Shown: positions 8,341-16,892 of the stretch, one piece after another
Numbering within the stretch: position 1 is the stretch's first letter
Layout of the letters: each line of letters begins with the position of its first letter
Assembly (NCBI GenBank): GCA_021732005.1
Contig: JAKFVT010000059.1
Coordinates: forward strand, 310,001-374,000
Length of the DNA stretch: 64,000 nt
Direction of reading: 5' to 3'
Source of the DNA: Mycobacterium sp.
Lineage (GTDB): Bacteria; Actinomycetota; Actinomycetes; Mycobacteriales; Mycobacteriaceae
Program-made: the position numbers and the translations under genes
The notes under the pieces: generated by a model
The model's input: the letters and a program-made list of their open reading frames with translations, nothing else
What the model was told of the DNA's origin: nothing
The model's database searches: none

Positions 8341-8379
8341 ATGGCAATACCGAAATACCGAGAAGGAAGACGACGATGA
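8341..8379 (+). CDS. Possible leaderless 12-codon upstream ORF coupled to cstB
   Basis: The ATG at 8341 lies 5 bases after the TATAAA box, the spacing expected if the transcript starts at the A of the ATG (leaderless, common in mycobacteria). The ORF reads MAIPKYREGRRR and its TGA overlaps the cstB ATG as ATGA. The basic end is encoded within the cstB ribosome-site region. It may be a leader peptide coupling or regulating cstB translation, or a chance ORF. Nothing beyond position supports it. Confidence 0.35.
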   Translation: MAIPKYREGRRR

Positions 8380-9755
8380 TTCTGCAGCAGTACTACCTGG
8401 ATTGCCTGTCCCACGCTTCCTACCTGATCGGCGATGAAACCACCGGCCGTGCAGTCGTTGTCGACCCGCAACGTGACGTGGCGGAGTATGTGGCCGATGC
8501 CAAGGAGCATGGGCTGACCATCGAGTTGGTGATCGAAACCCACTTCCACGCAGATTTCCTGTCCGGCCACCTGGAGCTGGCCGCGGCGACGGGTGCGAAG
8601 ATCGTCTACTCCTCGGTCGCGGAGACCGAGTTCGACTCCATGGGCGTTGCCGACGGCCAGCGGTATTCCCTCGGTGACGTCACGCTGGAGTTCCGACACA
8701 CTCCCGGCCACACGCCGGAGTCGATGAGCGTGGTGATCTACGAGCACGCCGGCGATCTCGTTCCTTACGGCGTGATGACCGGGGACACGTTGTTCATCGG
8801 AGACGTCGGCCGACCTGATCTACTCGCCTCGATTGGATTCACCCGCGAGGAACTCGCCGACAAGCTGTACAACTCGCTGCACGACAAGCTGATGACGCTG
8901 CCTGACGCGACGCGGGTGTATCCCGCACACGGCGCCGGCTCGGCCTGCGGCAAGAACCTGTCGACGGATCTGTGGTCGACGATGGGTGACCAGAAGGCGA
9001 CCAACTACGCCCTGCGCGCACCTGACAAGGCGACGTTCATGAGCCTCGTCACCGAGGGTCAGCCCCCCGCGCCCGGGTACTTCGTCTATGACGCCATCCT
9101 CAACCGCAAGGATCGCGAACTGCTCGATGAGGCCAAGATGCCGTCGGCGATGACCTACGAGCAGGTCCGAGCCGCGATCGACGCCGGCGCAGTGTTGGTC
9201 GACGGACGCACTCCCGAGGAGTTCGCCCAGGGCCATCTGCACAGCGCGATCAACATCGGACTCGAAGGTCGTTACGCCGAGTTCGCCGGTTCGGTGCTTC
9301 CGTCTGACGTCGACATCGTCCTCTTCACCGAACCCGGTCAGGAACTGGAAGGCAAGAACCGGCTCGCCCGGATCGGTTTCGACCGGGTGATCGGCTATCT
9401 CGAAAAGCCTTTCGAGGTGATGTTCGAGAATCGCGGCGACGTTGCTGTTGCCTCCCGGTTGACCGCCCAGGCATTCGATCGGCGCGTCTCCGAGTTGGCT
9501 GATCTACAGATCGTCGATGTGCGTAACCCGGGGGAGGTCGCGGCCGGCGCCATCCCGAATGCCATTGCGATTCCGGTCGGCCAGTTGCCTGGCCGGCTGG
9601 GCGAACTGGATCCCACCAAGCCGACCGTCGTGTACTGCGCCGGCGGCTACCGGTCGTCGGTCGCCGCGAGCCTGTTGCGGCAGAACGGTTTCACCGATGT
9701 GAGCGACATCCTGGGCGGCTATGGCGCCTGGGACGAAGCCCACCAAAACGCCTGA
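8376..9755 (+). CDS. cstB: CstB-type persulfide dioxygenase-rhodanese fusion
   Basis: A 459-residue three-domain enzyme with the architecture of Staphylococcus aureus CstB. Residues 1-240 are a metallo-beta-lactamase-fold persulfide dioxygenase with THFHADFLSGH (His56, His58, Asp60) and RHTPGHTPES, which bind one non-haem iron. Residues 260-350 form a rhodanese-like domain without an active Cys (DGRTPEEFAQGHLHSAINIG). Residues 370-455 form a second rhodanese with YCAGGYRSS, whose Cys accepts sulfur. Known CstB oxidises low-molecular-weight persulfides to sulfite and thiosulfate. The ATG follows AGAAGGAAGA. It leads the sulfide operon and sits directly behind two CstR-type operators. Confidence 0.92.
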   Translation: MILQQYYLDCLSHASYLIGDETTGRAVVVDPQRDVAEYVADAKEHGLTIELVIETHFHADFLSGHLELAAATGAKIVYSSVAETEFDSMGVADGQRYSLGDVTLEFRHTPGHTPESMSVVIYEHAGDLVPYGVMTGDTLFIGDVGRPDLLASIGFTREELADKLYNSLHDKLMTLPDATRVYPAHGAGSACGKNLSTDLWSTMGDQKATNYALRAPDKATFMSLVTEGQPPAPGYFVYDAILNRKDRELLDEAKMPSAMTYEQVRAAIDAGAVLVDGRTPEEFAQGHLHSAINIGLEGRYAEFAGSVLPSDVDIVLFTEPGQELEGKNRLARIGFDRVIGYLEKPFEVMFENRGDVAVASRLTAQAFDRRVSELADLQIVDVRNPGEVAAGAIPNAIAIPVGQLPGRLGELDPTKPTVVYCAGGYRSSVAASLLRQNGFTDVSDILGGYGAWDEAHQNA

Positions 9756-9777
9756 TCTTCCGAGGAGGACTTCCACC

Positions 9778-10980
9778 ATGACCATCACAGCCAAACACCA
9801 GATCCTGATCGTCGGCGGCGGAACTGCCGGCATCAGCGTCGCGGCGCGGATGCTCCGCAAGGGCTACACCGACGTCGCCGTCATCGAACCGTCGAGCAAG
9901 CACTACTACCAACCGTTGTGGACGTTGGTCGGCGGCGGGCAGGCTAAGGCCTCGACGACAGAGCGCGACGAGTCCTCAGTCATGCCCAAGGGCGCCACCT
10001 GGATCAAGAACGCCGCCAGTGCCTTTGCCCCCGATAACAACACTGTTACGTGCGTCGATGGAGCGACCTACGAGTATGACGTGCTCGTCGTGAGCCCGGG
10101 CATCCAGCTCGACTGGAACCGCACCGAGGGCTTGGAGGACGCCCTTGGCCGCGACGGGGTGTCGTCGAACTACCGGTTCGACCTCGCGCCGCGCACCTGG
10201 GACTTCATTCGCAACCTGCGTTCGGGCAGCGCGGTGTTCACCGTTCCGTCCGGCGCGATCAAGTGCGCCGGCGCTCCGCAGAAGATCGCCTACCTGGCAT
10301 CGGACTATTGGCGAAAGCAGGGAGTGCTCAAGGACATCGACGTCCATCTGGTCATGCCGGGTGCGCGGCCGTTCGGCATTCCGGCGATCGCAGACAGCCT
10401 CGACAAGGTCATTGCCGAGTACGGAATCACCTTGCACACCAACTCCGAGGTGACGTCCGTCGACGCCGCGTCGCACAAGGTCGGCATCACCAGCGTCGCA
10501 CCCGGCGGCACCGACACCATGCTGCCGTACGACGTATTGCACGCCGTGCCACGGCAGTCGGCGCCGGACTGGATCAAGGCCAGTCCGCTGTCGACCGGCG
10601 ACGCAATGGGATACGTCGATATCGACAAGCACACGATGCAACACGTGCGATACCCAAATGTGTTCAGCCTCGGTGACGTTGGTTCGTCGCCGAACTCGAA
10701 GACCGGTGCCGCGATCCGCAAGCAGGCTCCCGTGGTCACCGACAACATCGACGCGTTCGTGAAGAACCAGCCGCTGCGGGCAGCGTACGACGGTTACTCG
10801 TCGTGTCCGATCATCACCTCGTCACACGCGATGCTGCTTGCCGAGTTCGACTACGACCTGCAGTTGGAACCCACGTTCCCTCTGCTTGATCCGACCACAC
10901 CGCACCGCGCGTACTGGTACCTGAAGAAATACGGGCTCCCATTCATGTACTGGAATCTGATGCTCAAAGGCCTGGCCTAG
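9778..10980 (+). CDS. sqr: Sulfide:quinone oxidoreductase (SQOR-like, type II)
   Basis: A 400-residue FAD flavoprotein that oxidises H2S and passes electrons to menaquinone at the membrane. The N-terminus has the Rossmann motif ILIVGGGTAGIS. Two cysteines, Cys163 in AIKCAGAPQKIAYL and Cys343 in YSSCPIITSSHAMLLAEFDY, occupy the positions of the redox pair of human SQOR; that second block is a signature of the type II group. I start at the ATG at 9778, preceded by GAGGAGGAC, and not at the upstream in-frame codon inside cstB. It lies 22 bases after cstB, so the two are cotranscribed: SQR makes the persulfide that CstB consumes. Confidence 0.93.
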   Translation: MTITAKHQILIVGGGTAGISVAARMLRKGYTDVAVIEPSSKHYYQPLWTLVGGGQAKASTTERDESSVMPKGATWIKNAASAFAPDNNTVTCVDGATYEYDVLVVSPGIQLDWNRTEGLEDALGRDGVSSNYRFDLAPRTWDFIRNLRSGSAVFTVPSGAIKCAGAPQKIAYLASDYWRKQGVLKDIDVHLVMPGARPFGIPAIADSLDKVIAEYGITLHTNSEVTSVDAASHKVGITSVAPGGTDTMLPYDVLHAVPRQSAPDWIKASPLSTGDAMGYVDIDKHTMQHVRYPNVFSLGDVGSSPNSKTGAAIRKQAPVVTDNIDAFVKNQPLRAAYDGYSSCPIITSSHAMLLAEFDYDLQLEPTFPLLDPTTPHRAYWYLKKYGLPFMYWNLMLKGLA

Positions 10981-11015
10981 CAATTCGCCAGCAACACAAA
11001 GAAAAGGAAATCACA

Positions 11016-11375
11016 ATGACAATCAGCAACCTGACCGCCGCTGACTTCGAAGCGACGGTTACCGGTAATCCGGTTGTGCTCATCGACTTCTGGGCGTCCT
11101 GGTGCGGCCCGTGCCGCGCCTTCGCTCCGATCTTCGACCGCTCGTCGGAGTCGCACCCCGACGTGGTTCACGCCAAGGTCGACACCGAAGCGCAGCAAGA
11201 ACTCGCCGCCGCACTGGAGATTCAGGCGATCCCGACGATCATGGCGTTTCGTGACGGCGTCCTCGTCTACCGCCAGCCCGGTGCGATGCCGGCTGCGGCA
11301 CTCGAAGACCTGATCACCCGGGTCAAGGAACTCGACATGGACGACGTGCGCACCAAGATCGCCGCGAAGTCCTGA
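11016..11375 (+). CDS. trx: Thioredoxin
   Basis: A 119-residue classical thioredoxin. DFWASWCGPC holds the active dithiol (Cys30, Cys33), and IQAIPTIMAF has the cis-Pro. It sits 35 bases after sqr with an AAAGGAAA ribosome site, so it belongs to the sulfide operon. Here it probably reduces persulfides or receives sulfane sulfur from SQR, CstB or rhodanese, releasing sulfide and protecting thiols. It replaces the CstA/TusA-type sulfur carrier found at some comparable loci (inference). Confidence 0.94.
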   Translation: MTISNLTAADFEATVTGNPVVLIDFWASWCGPCRAFAPIFDRSSESHPDVVHAKVDTEAQQELAAALEIQAIPTIMAFRDGVLVYRQPGAMPAAALEDLITRVKELDMDDVRTKIAAKS

Positions 11376-11404
11376 CCGAAAACAACACCAGCCTAGGAGG
11401 ATTG

Positions 11405-11557
11405 ATGTGCTACCCCGAGAAGTGCCCCACGTGTGGAAAGACCGGCTGGGCCGGCTGCGGCCAACACGTCGATGAGGTGATGCGTTCGGTGCCGGTGACT
11501 CAGTGGTGCACCTGCGAGCGGAACTCCGCGGCGGAATTGCCCGCCCGACAAGCGTGA
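11405..11557 (+). CDS. 50-residue Cys-rich small protein, probable zinc ribbon
   Basis: A short gene, MCYPEKCPTCGKTGWAGCGQ and 30 further residues ending PARQA. It has six cysteines: CPTC and CTC near the two ends plus Cys2 and Cys18, and one His. The pattern suggests a zinc ribbon or rubredoxin-like knuckle. The ribosome site CTAGGAGG lies 5 bases before the ATG, which supports translation. It is tightly placed between trx (30 bases) and tauE (11 bases), so it is part of the sulfide operon. Function is unknown; it could be a persulfide carrier, a zinc or thiol sensor, or an accessory to TauE. I do not recognise a named family. Confidence 0.82.
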   Translation: MCYPEKCPTCGKTGWAGCGQHVDEVMRSVPVTQWCTCERNSAAELPARQA

Positions 11558-11567
11558 TTGGAAATCG

Positions 11568-12341
11568 ATGACCATCGGAATTGCCCTGGCCCTCGGCGCC
11601 GTGATCGGCGTCTTGCTGGGACTGCTCGGCGGCGGCGGGTCCATCCTCGCGGTTCCCGCGCTGGTCTACGCGCTCGGGCTGGGAATCGAACAGGCAATTC
11701 CGATGTCGCTCATCGTTGTCGGCACTGCCTCGGCGGTGGGGGCACTGCCCAAGATCCGTGCCGGGCAGGTGCAGTGGCGCCTGGCTGCGATCTTCGCGGC
11801 TGCCGGCATCCCGGGCACCTTCGTCGGCTCAGTCATCGGCAGACAGCTACCCCAGTCGGTTCTGCTGATCGGGTTCGCCGTGGTGATGGTGGTGGCGGGA
11901 ATCCGATTGCTGCAGGACAACGGCGGCACCGGCACTGCATGCAAAGTCGATGATTCCGGCATCAATTGGCGTCGCTGTGCGCCGAGATCCATACCCGCCG
12001 GGTTCCTCGTTGGTCTGCTCACCGGGCTCTTCGGTGTCGGCGGCGGCTTCTTGATCATCCCGGCCCTGGTGCTGATGCTCGGCGTGGAGATGCCGATTGC
12101 CATCGGTACCTCGCTACTGATAATCGTGGTCAATTCGGCGGCGGGGGTCATCTCACATGTGAGCGGGGGCGGCATCGACTGGGCGATCACCGGCGCGTTC
12201 GTCGGCACCGCCATCGTCGGTTCGTTGGTCGCGGGTCACCTGGGTACCAAACTCAACACGCGTCGGCTCCAGCACTGGTTCGCTTACCTGGTCTTCGCCG
12301 TGGCTGCCTACGTGCTCGTTGACACCATCTTCCTGCATTAG
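11568..12341 (+). CDS. tauE: TauE/SafE (TSUP) family sulfur-anion exporter
   Basis: A 257-residue inner-membrane protein with 7 to 8 hydrophobic helices. It shows the TSUP repeats: LLGLLGGGGSILAVPALVYA in the first half and GLLTGLFGVGGGFLIIPAL in the second. Family members export sulfite, sulfoacetate or other small organosulfur anions, or import thiosulfate. As the last gene of a cstB-sqr-trx operon it most probably removes the sulfite made by CstB, like the tauE gene of the S. aureus cst locus. The ATG at 11568 lies 11 bases after the Cys-rich small gene. Confidence 0.9.
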   Translation: MTIGIALALGAVIGVLLGLLGGGGSILAVPALVYALGLGIEQAIPMSLIVVGTASAVGALPKIRAGQVQWRLAAIFAAAGIPGTFVGSVIGRQLPQSVLLIGFAVVMVVAGIRLLQDNGGTGTACKVDDSGINWRRCAPRSIPAGFLVGLLTGLFGVGGGFLIIPALVLMLGVEMPIAIGTSLLIIVVNSAAGVISHVSGGGIDWAITGAFVGTAIVGSLVAGHLGTKLNTRRLQHWFAYLVFAVAAYVLVDTIFLH

Positions 12342-12480
12342 GCATCGGCATACCCGTGGACGGCGCCGTCTCTCCCAGTGCACGTCTCGGCGATGAGTCT
12401 TGGCGTAGGCGCGAACCTTTCGCCTGGCCGGACGCGACCGTCGTCAGTGGGGCTGCAGTCTGACGGCCGCATCCAAGAGC

Positions 12481-13200
12481 TCACCTATCGGCCGACTCTG
12501 CGCTGTTGAGGTGTTCGCCGAAGAACGCGAATACCCGCTGCCACGCGTCCTCGGCTTCAGGTCGGGAGTAGGCCATTTTCATCACACGTTCGATGACCTT
12601 CACCGGTTTTGGGGTGTCCCAGTTGTTCATGAAGGAATGCCCGACGGTCGGATACTCCTTGATGTCGCGCGGTACGTCGTTGGTCGACAGCAGGTCTTCC
12701 AACTTGTCGGCCGCGCCCTTGAGCATCCAGTCCTTGGCGCCGTAGCTGGCCACCGTCGGGCACGAGTTCGGGATCGCAGAGATGTCCGAAGGCCATTCCC
12801 CGTAGTTGGGGGCCGATGCGTCGAAGTGCCCGGTCGGTGCCAGCACGAGGCAGAATCCGCCGCCCATGCAGAACCCGATCACGCCGACTTTCCCGCTGCA
12901 CGCCGGATCGGCCACCAGGTGGTTGCGGGCGGCGATGAGGTCGTCGACGGCGGTTCCCTTGCCGTTCTTGAAGGCCTGCAGGGTGCGCACCACGCACAGC
13001 ATCCGATTGCCCCGGTGGTACAGCGCTGGGGTGATCGCGAGGTAGCCGTTGTCGGCGAACCGGTCGGTGATGCGTTTGATGTCACCAGTCATGCCCATCG
13101 CGTCGTGCACGATCACGACGCCGGGCCAGGGTCCGTCACCGGCCGGCCGTGCTTGGTAGGCCGGCAGCGGGCCCGCTGGAGCGGGAAACGTGGTGTCCAT
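12481..13200 (-). CDS. Dienelactone hydrolase family protein
   Basis: A 239-residue alpha/beta hydrolase. VGVIGFCMGGGFCLVLAP places Cys as the nucleophile in the GxCxG elbow, as in true dienelactone hydrolases, and PTVGHSFMN gives the catalytic His region. It begins 27 bases downstream of the SDR gene on the same strand. The natural substrate is unknown; carboxymethylenebutenolide or another lactone or ester is possible. A lactonase could fit the sugar-acid chemistry of the adjoining inositol cluster (inference). The 140 bases beyond its stop, towards tauE, contain no recognisable gene. Confidence 0.88.
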   Translation of the reverse strand: MDTTFPAPAGPLPAYQARPAGDGPWPGVVIVHDAMGMTGDIKRITDRFADNGYLAITPALYHRGNRMLCVVRTLQAFKNGKGTAVDDLIAARNHLVADPACSGKVGVIGFCMGGGFCLVLAPTGHFDASAPNYGEWPSDISAIPNSCPTVASYGAKDWMLKGAADKLEDLLSTNDVPRDIKEYPTVGHSFMNNWDTPKPVKVIERVMKMAYSRPEAEDAWQRVFAFFGEHLNSAESADR

Positions 13201-13226
13201 GGAAGGGCATCTTGCCCGTTAGGTGA

Positions 13227-13994
13227 TCAACTCCGCCAGGGGTTGTTGCCGGCGTCCCAGGCTTTCTGGATGTCCGGGTAGATCGATGTCTGATCGGTGG
13301 GCACCGAGTTCTTCGTCATCCGGGTGCGCTCGTCGGCCAGGACTTCCGGTGCGCCGCTCTCGATGGCGTCCATCGTCTGGGCCGCGACGTCCTCCGGTGC
13401 GATCTTCGGGCCGTCGATCACCGCGGCCATGTCGGTGTCGATGAAGCCGGCGTGCACACCGACGACATGCGTACCCTGACCGTGCAGTTCGATACGCAAC
13501 GCGTTGGTCAGCGCCCACTCGGCGGCCTTGGAAGCCCCGTAGGAGGCGTTGAAGGGGGAGACGAAGAAGCTGACCACCGAGAGCATGTTCACCAGTGCGC
13601 TGCCGCCCGGCTGTGCGGCCAGGACGGGAGCGAACGCGCGTGCCATCGCCAGCGTGCCGAAATAGTTGGTCTCCATCTCGGCGCGGGCGGCATCGGGGTC
13701 CTCGGCCGTCAGGAATGGCGACTGCAGCATGGCGCCGGCGTTGTTGATCAACACCGACACATCGGCGCAGGCCTGCGCCGCGGCGCGCACGGCGTCAGCG
13801 TCGGTGATGTCCAGGGCGATCGGTACCACCCGCGAATCGTCGAACGCGACGCTGCCGGGGTTGCGCGCGGCGGCGTAGACCTTGGTGGCGCCGCGGTCCA
13901 GCAGAGCCTGGGTGAAGGCCCGGCCGAGGCCGCGGTTGGCGCCCGTGACCAGTGCGATGCTGCCGTCGATGGCTTTGCCGTTGCTTGCAGCCAT
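13227..13994 (-). CDS. Short-chain dehydrogenase/reductase (SDR)
   Basis: A 255-residue classical SDR. It has the NAD(P)-binding TGANRGLGRA near the N-terminus, the structural motif NNAGA, and the catalytic YGASK with the upstream Ser. It probably oxidises or reduces a hydroxyl or keto group in the cytoplasm; the substrate cannot be read from the sequence. It is the first gene after iolH on the same strand with a 37-base gap. It may be cotranscribed with the inositol operon, or with the dienelactone hydrolase gene as a pair. SHGLLL-type alternative starts are not supported. Confidence 0.9.
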   Translation of the reverse strand: MAASNGKAIDGSIALVTGANRGLGRAFTQALLDRGATKVYAAARNPGSVAFDDSRVVPIALDITDADAVRAAAQACADVSVLINNAGAMLQSPFLTAEDPDAARAEMETNYFGTLAMARAFAPVLAAQPGGSALVNMLSVVSFFVSPFNASYGASKAAEWALTNALRIELHGQGTHVVGVHAGFIDTDMAAVIDGPKIAPEDVAAQTMDAIESGAPEVLADERTRMTKNSVPTDQTSIYPDIQKAWDAGNNPWRS

Positions 13995-14031
13995 GGTCTG
14001 CTCCTCGGTGTCGGTTACCAGGGACCAACAA

Positions 14032-14913
14032 CTACCGGCAGGCGCGGTATTTCGTGACGTATTCCGTCATCGTCGCCAACTGGTGGCGCGAAACCTCGTG
14101 CGCGTTTTCGTCTTCGGCGAACACCGACGACACCATGACGGTGTCGGGCCGGTCGTAGAAGCCGATCTCGGCCAGGCCGGAGAAGAACTCCTCCCAGTCG
14201 ATGTCACCGTCACCGATCTTGAGGTGCTGGTGCACCCGCACCGGATTGCCCGGCGGATTGGTGATGTAGCGCAGGCCGTGGCTGCGGTGATGGTCCATGG
14301 TGTCGGCCACGTGCACCAGGCGCAGCTTGTCGCCGGCAGCACGCATGATGTCAATCATGTTGCCGCCCATGTGAAAGGCGTGGCAGGCGACGAAGACCAT
14401 GCCGATGTTGGGGGAGTTGACCCCGCGGATGATCCGCAGCGCCTCCATCCCGTCCTCGACGAAATCGTCGGGGTGCGGGTCGATTCGGACGTCGAGGCCT
14501 TCGCGTTCGATGATCGGCAGCAGATCCTCCATGGACCGGAAGAACGACCGCTCCGATTCCTCGGCCTTCTCGGGGCGGCCGGAGAACTCGGTGTTGATCA
14601 CGTTGACGCCGAGGTCCACGGTGATCTGGATGACGCGTTTCCAGTTGCGCACCGCGGCTTCGCGGGCGTCCTCGTCCGGTGCCGACCAGCGCAGTACCGG
14701 CAGCACCGAGGCGATCCCGACGCCCGCGTCGACGCAGGCCTTGCGGAACTTCGCCACCAGCTCGTCGTCGGCGCGCGGGTGGTTGAAGAACGGGATGAAG
14801 TCCCGGTGCGGCGTCAGCTGCAGGTACTCGTAGCCGAGATCAGCTACCAGCCGGGGGAATTCGAGCAGCTCGTAGTCGTGGTGGAACGGAGTGGGATCCA
14901 GGGCGATCTTCAT
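14032..14913 (-). CDS. iolH: IolH-like TIM-barrel sugar-phosphate isomerase
   Basis: A 293-residue AP-endonuclease-2/xylose-isomerase-like TIM barrel. It begins MKIALDPTPFHHDYELLEFP at the ATG at 14913; an upstream extension in frame overlaps iolG and is not real. The barrel's metal-binding residues appear in the segments INTEFSG, RIDPHPDDF, FHMGG and HVADTMDHHRSH. Its place directly after iolG (TGA, one base, ATG) matches the order iolE-iolG-iolH of Corynebacterium glutamicum. The biochemical role of IolH is not firmly established; it may epimerise or isomerise an inosose. Confidence 0.88.
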   Translation of the reverse strand: MKIALDPTPFHHDYELLEFPRLVADLGYEYLQLTPHRDFIPFFNHPRADDELVAKFRKACVDAGVGIASVLPVLRWSAPDEDAREAAVRNWKRVIQITVDLGVNVINTEFSGRPEKAEESERSFFRSMEDLLPIIEREGLDVRIDPHPDDFVEDGMEALRIIRGVNSPNIGMVFVACHAFHMGGNMIDIMRAAGDKLRLVHVADTMDHHRSHGLRYITNPPGNPVRVHQHLKIGDGDIDWEEFFSGLAEIGFYDRPDTVMVSSVFAEDENAHEVSRHQLATMTEYVTKYRACR

Positions 14914-14914
14914 C

Positions 14915-15946
14915 TCACGCGCCCTTGATCGACTCGCGCGACACCATCTGGACCGCAACCGGCTGACCGCTGTTGAGCGACTGGACGCCGGCCTCACACA
15001 CCGCGGCGGCCGCATAGCCGTCCCACGCGGATGGCCCGTCTGTGAAATCTCCGGTCGACGGTCCCTCGTGGACCGCATCCACCCACCGCTGGAACTCGGT
15101 GTCGTAGGCCTGTCCGAAGCGTTCCCGGAAGCCGGGCGTGATCTGCCCGCCCCAATTGCCCGGCGCGGTCTTGCGGACCAGGCCGACATCCAAACCGATG
15201 ATGGCGCTGCCCTTTTCGGCGACCACCTCGGTGCGCACCTCGTAGGCCACACCGGTGGTGACGAACAGCTCGACATCAACATATTTGCCCGTGCTTGTCC
15301 GCATGATGGCGATCTGCGGGTCGGCCACCCCTTCGGGCGCACCCGGGTTGGCCGACGGCGTGATGATCTGGATGGAGACGATCTCCTCGTCGAACAGGAA
15401 GCGCGTCACGTCGACCTCATGCACCAGCGAGTCACGCACGATCATCGCGCTGTCGAACGACGGCGGCACGGCGGGGTTGCGGTGCGCGCAGTGCAACACC
15501 AGCGGGCGGCCGAGCTCGCCGGAGTCCAGCATCGCCTTCAGCGCGGCGTACTCGTGGTCGAAGCGGCGCATGAAACCGACTTGAATGAGCCGCTTTCCGA
15601 GCTCGGCCTCACGCTTGACCACCTCCAACGAGGTCTCCACATCGGTGGTCAGCGGCTTCTCGCACAGCACCGGCTTACCGTGCTCCAGGCACGCCAGCAG
15701 TTGCTTCTCGTGGGTGGGTCCGGGAGTCGCCAGCACGACGGCGTCGACGTCCGGGTCGGCGATGGCGTCCAGCGGATCGGCGATCACGCGGCAACCCGGG
15801 ATGCCTGCGGCGATCTGCTCGGCCTTCCCGGTGAGGTAGTCGTTGACGACAGCCACGTGGGCGCCGGAGATCTTCGACGTCAGGCGGGCGACATGGTCGG
15901 CGCCCATGATGCCGACACCGAGTACGGCGACACGAAGGTCAGACAT
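14915..15946 (-). CDS. iolG: Inositol 2-dehydrogenase, Gfo/Idh/MocA family
   Basis: A 343-residue NAD-dependent dehydrogenase that oxidises myo-inositol to scyllo-inosose (2-keto-myo-inositol), the first catabolic step. The N-terminal Rossmann motif is VAVLGVGIMGADHVARL. CEKPLTTD carries the conserved EKP lysine, and VHEVDVTRFLFDEE supplies the catalytic Asp/His region. The ATG at 15946 follows a purine-rich site; a 34-codon upstream extension belongs to the preceding gene's end. It is preceded by iolE (17 bases) and touches iolH. Confidence 0.93.
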   Translation of the reverse strand: MSDLRVAVLGVGIMGADHVARLTSKISGAHVAVVNDYLTGKAEQIAAGIPGCRVIADPLDAIADPDVDAVVLATPGPTHEKQLLACLEHGKPVLCEKPLTTDVETSLEVVKREAELGKRLIQVGFMRRFDHEYAALKAMLDSGELGRPLVLHCAHRNPAVPPSFDSAMIVRDSLVHEVDVTRFLFDEEIVSIQIITPSANPGAPEGVADPQIAIMRTSTGKYVDVELFVTTGVAYEVRTEVVAEKGSAIIGLDVGLVRKTAPGNWGGQITPGFRERFGQAYDTEFQRWVDAVHEGPSTGDFTDGPSAWDGYAAAAVCEAGVQSLNSGQPVAVQMVSRESIKGA

Positions 15947-15963
15947 GGCGTGAATCTCCTGAA

Positions 15964-16881
15964 CTAGAAGCGAACGGACGGGACGCCGCAGGACGCGAGG
16001 TAGGTGCGGGTGCGCTTGGCGATGGGCAGCGGAGCGTCGACCTCGCACGGGTACATGTCCTGCTCGACGATCGCGAACACGTCGATGCCGAGCTTCTCGA
16101 TCTCGGCGAGGAGCGGTGGCATGTCCGGGATTCCGCGCGGTGGCTCGGTCATCGCGCCGAGCTTGACGGCCTCACCGAACGGCAGGTCCTCGGCTTCGAC
16201 CTTGGCCCGCACCTCGGGGTCGACCTGTTTGAGGTGCAGGTAACCGATGCGCTCGGGTGCGCGGCGGATGATCGCGATGTTGTCGCCACCGCAATAGGAG
16301 ATATGACCGGTATCCAGGCACAGGTTGACGAACTCGCCGTCGGTGCCGTCGAGAAAGCGGTAGACGTTCTCTTCGGTGTCGACGTGACTGTCGGCGTGCG
16401 GGTGGTACTGCGCGCGCACCCCGTACTGCTCGAACATCGCCTTGCCCAGTTCGGTCATGCCCTGGGTCTTCTTGCGCCATTGCTCAGGGGTCAGCGTGCG
16501 ATCTTCCAGTACCGCACCGGACGACGGGTCGCGCCACATCTCGGGGATGACCACGACATGCTTACCGCCAACGGCGGCAGTCAGTTTCGCGACGTCCTCG
16601 ATCTGTTTCCAGACCGATTCCCATGCGGCATCCCCACGAGCGGTGGACTGATGCAGGTGTTCGAAGACCGTTCCCGCCGACAGCTTCAGGTTGCGGGCCG
16701 CCAGCTCATCGGAGAGCTGCTGAGGGTCGGTCGGCAGGTAGCCGAACGGGCCCAGCTCGATCCACTGGTAGCCCGATGCGGCGACTTCGTCGAGGAAGCG
16801 GGTGTAGGGCGTCTGCTGTGGATCGTTCGGGAACCACACTCCCCAAGAGTCGGGAGCGGATCCGACGAGGATGGTGCTCAC
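15964..16881 (-). CDS. iolE: Inosose dehydratase (IolE-like TIM barrel)
   Basis: A 305-residue TIM-barrel protein. By position (iolD-iolE-iolG) it is the 2-keto-myo-inositol dehydratase that gives 3D-(3,5/4)-trihydroxycyclohexane-1,2-dione, the IolD substrate. GSAPDSWGVWFP at the N-terminus, VVIPEMWRD, QYHPHADSHVDTEE, LCLDTGHISY and VEQDMY are typical of this IolE/sugar-phosphate-isomerase group and hold the metal ligands. I start at the GTG at 16881 behind AGAGGAGA, 11 bases after iolD. A longer ATG form (17007) would overlap iolD and is rejected. Confidence 0.87.
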   Translation of the reverse strand: MSTILVGSAPDSWGVWFPNDPQQTPYTRFLDEVAASGYQWIELGPFGYLPTDPQQLSDELAARNLKLSAGTVFEHLHQSTARGDAAWESVWKQIEDVAKLTAAVGGKHVVVIPEMWRDPSSGAVLEDRTLTPEQWRKKTQGMTELGKAMFEQYGVRAQYHPHADSHVDTEENVYRFLDGTDGEFVNLCLDTGHISYCGGDNIAIIRRAPERIGYLHLKQVDPEVRAKVEAEDLPFGEAVKLGAMTEPPRGIPDMPPLLAEIEKLGIDVFAIVEQDMYPCEVDAPLPIAKRTRTYLASCGVPSVRF

Positions 16882-16892
16882 GGTGTCTCCTC

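Noticed and set aside
12342..12480. GACGGCGCCGTC palindrome after tauE as a terminator
   Set aside because: It is a 12-bp palindrome without a usable loop or T-run; too weak to call.
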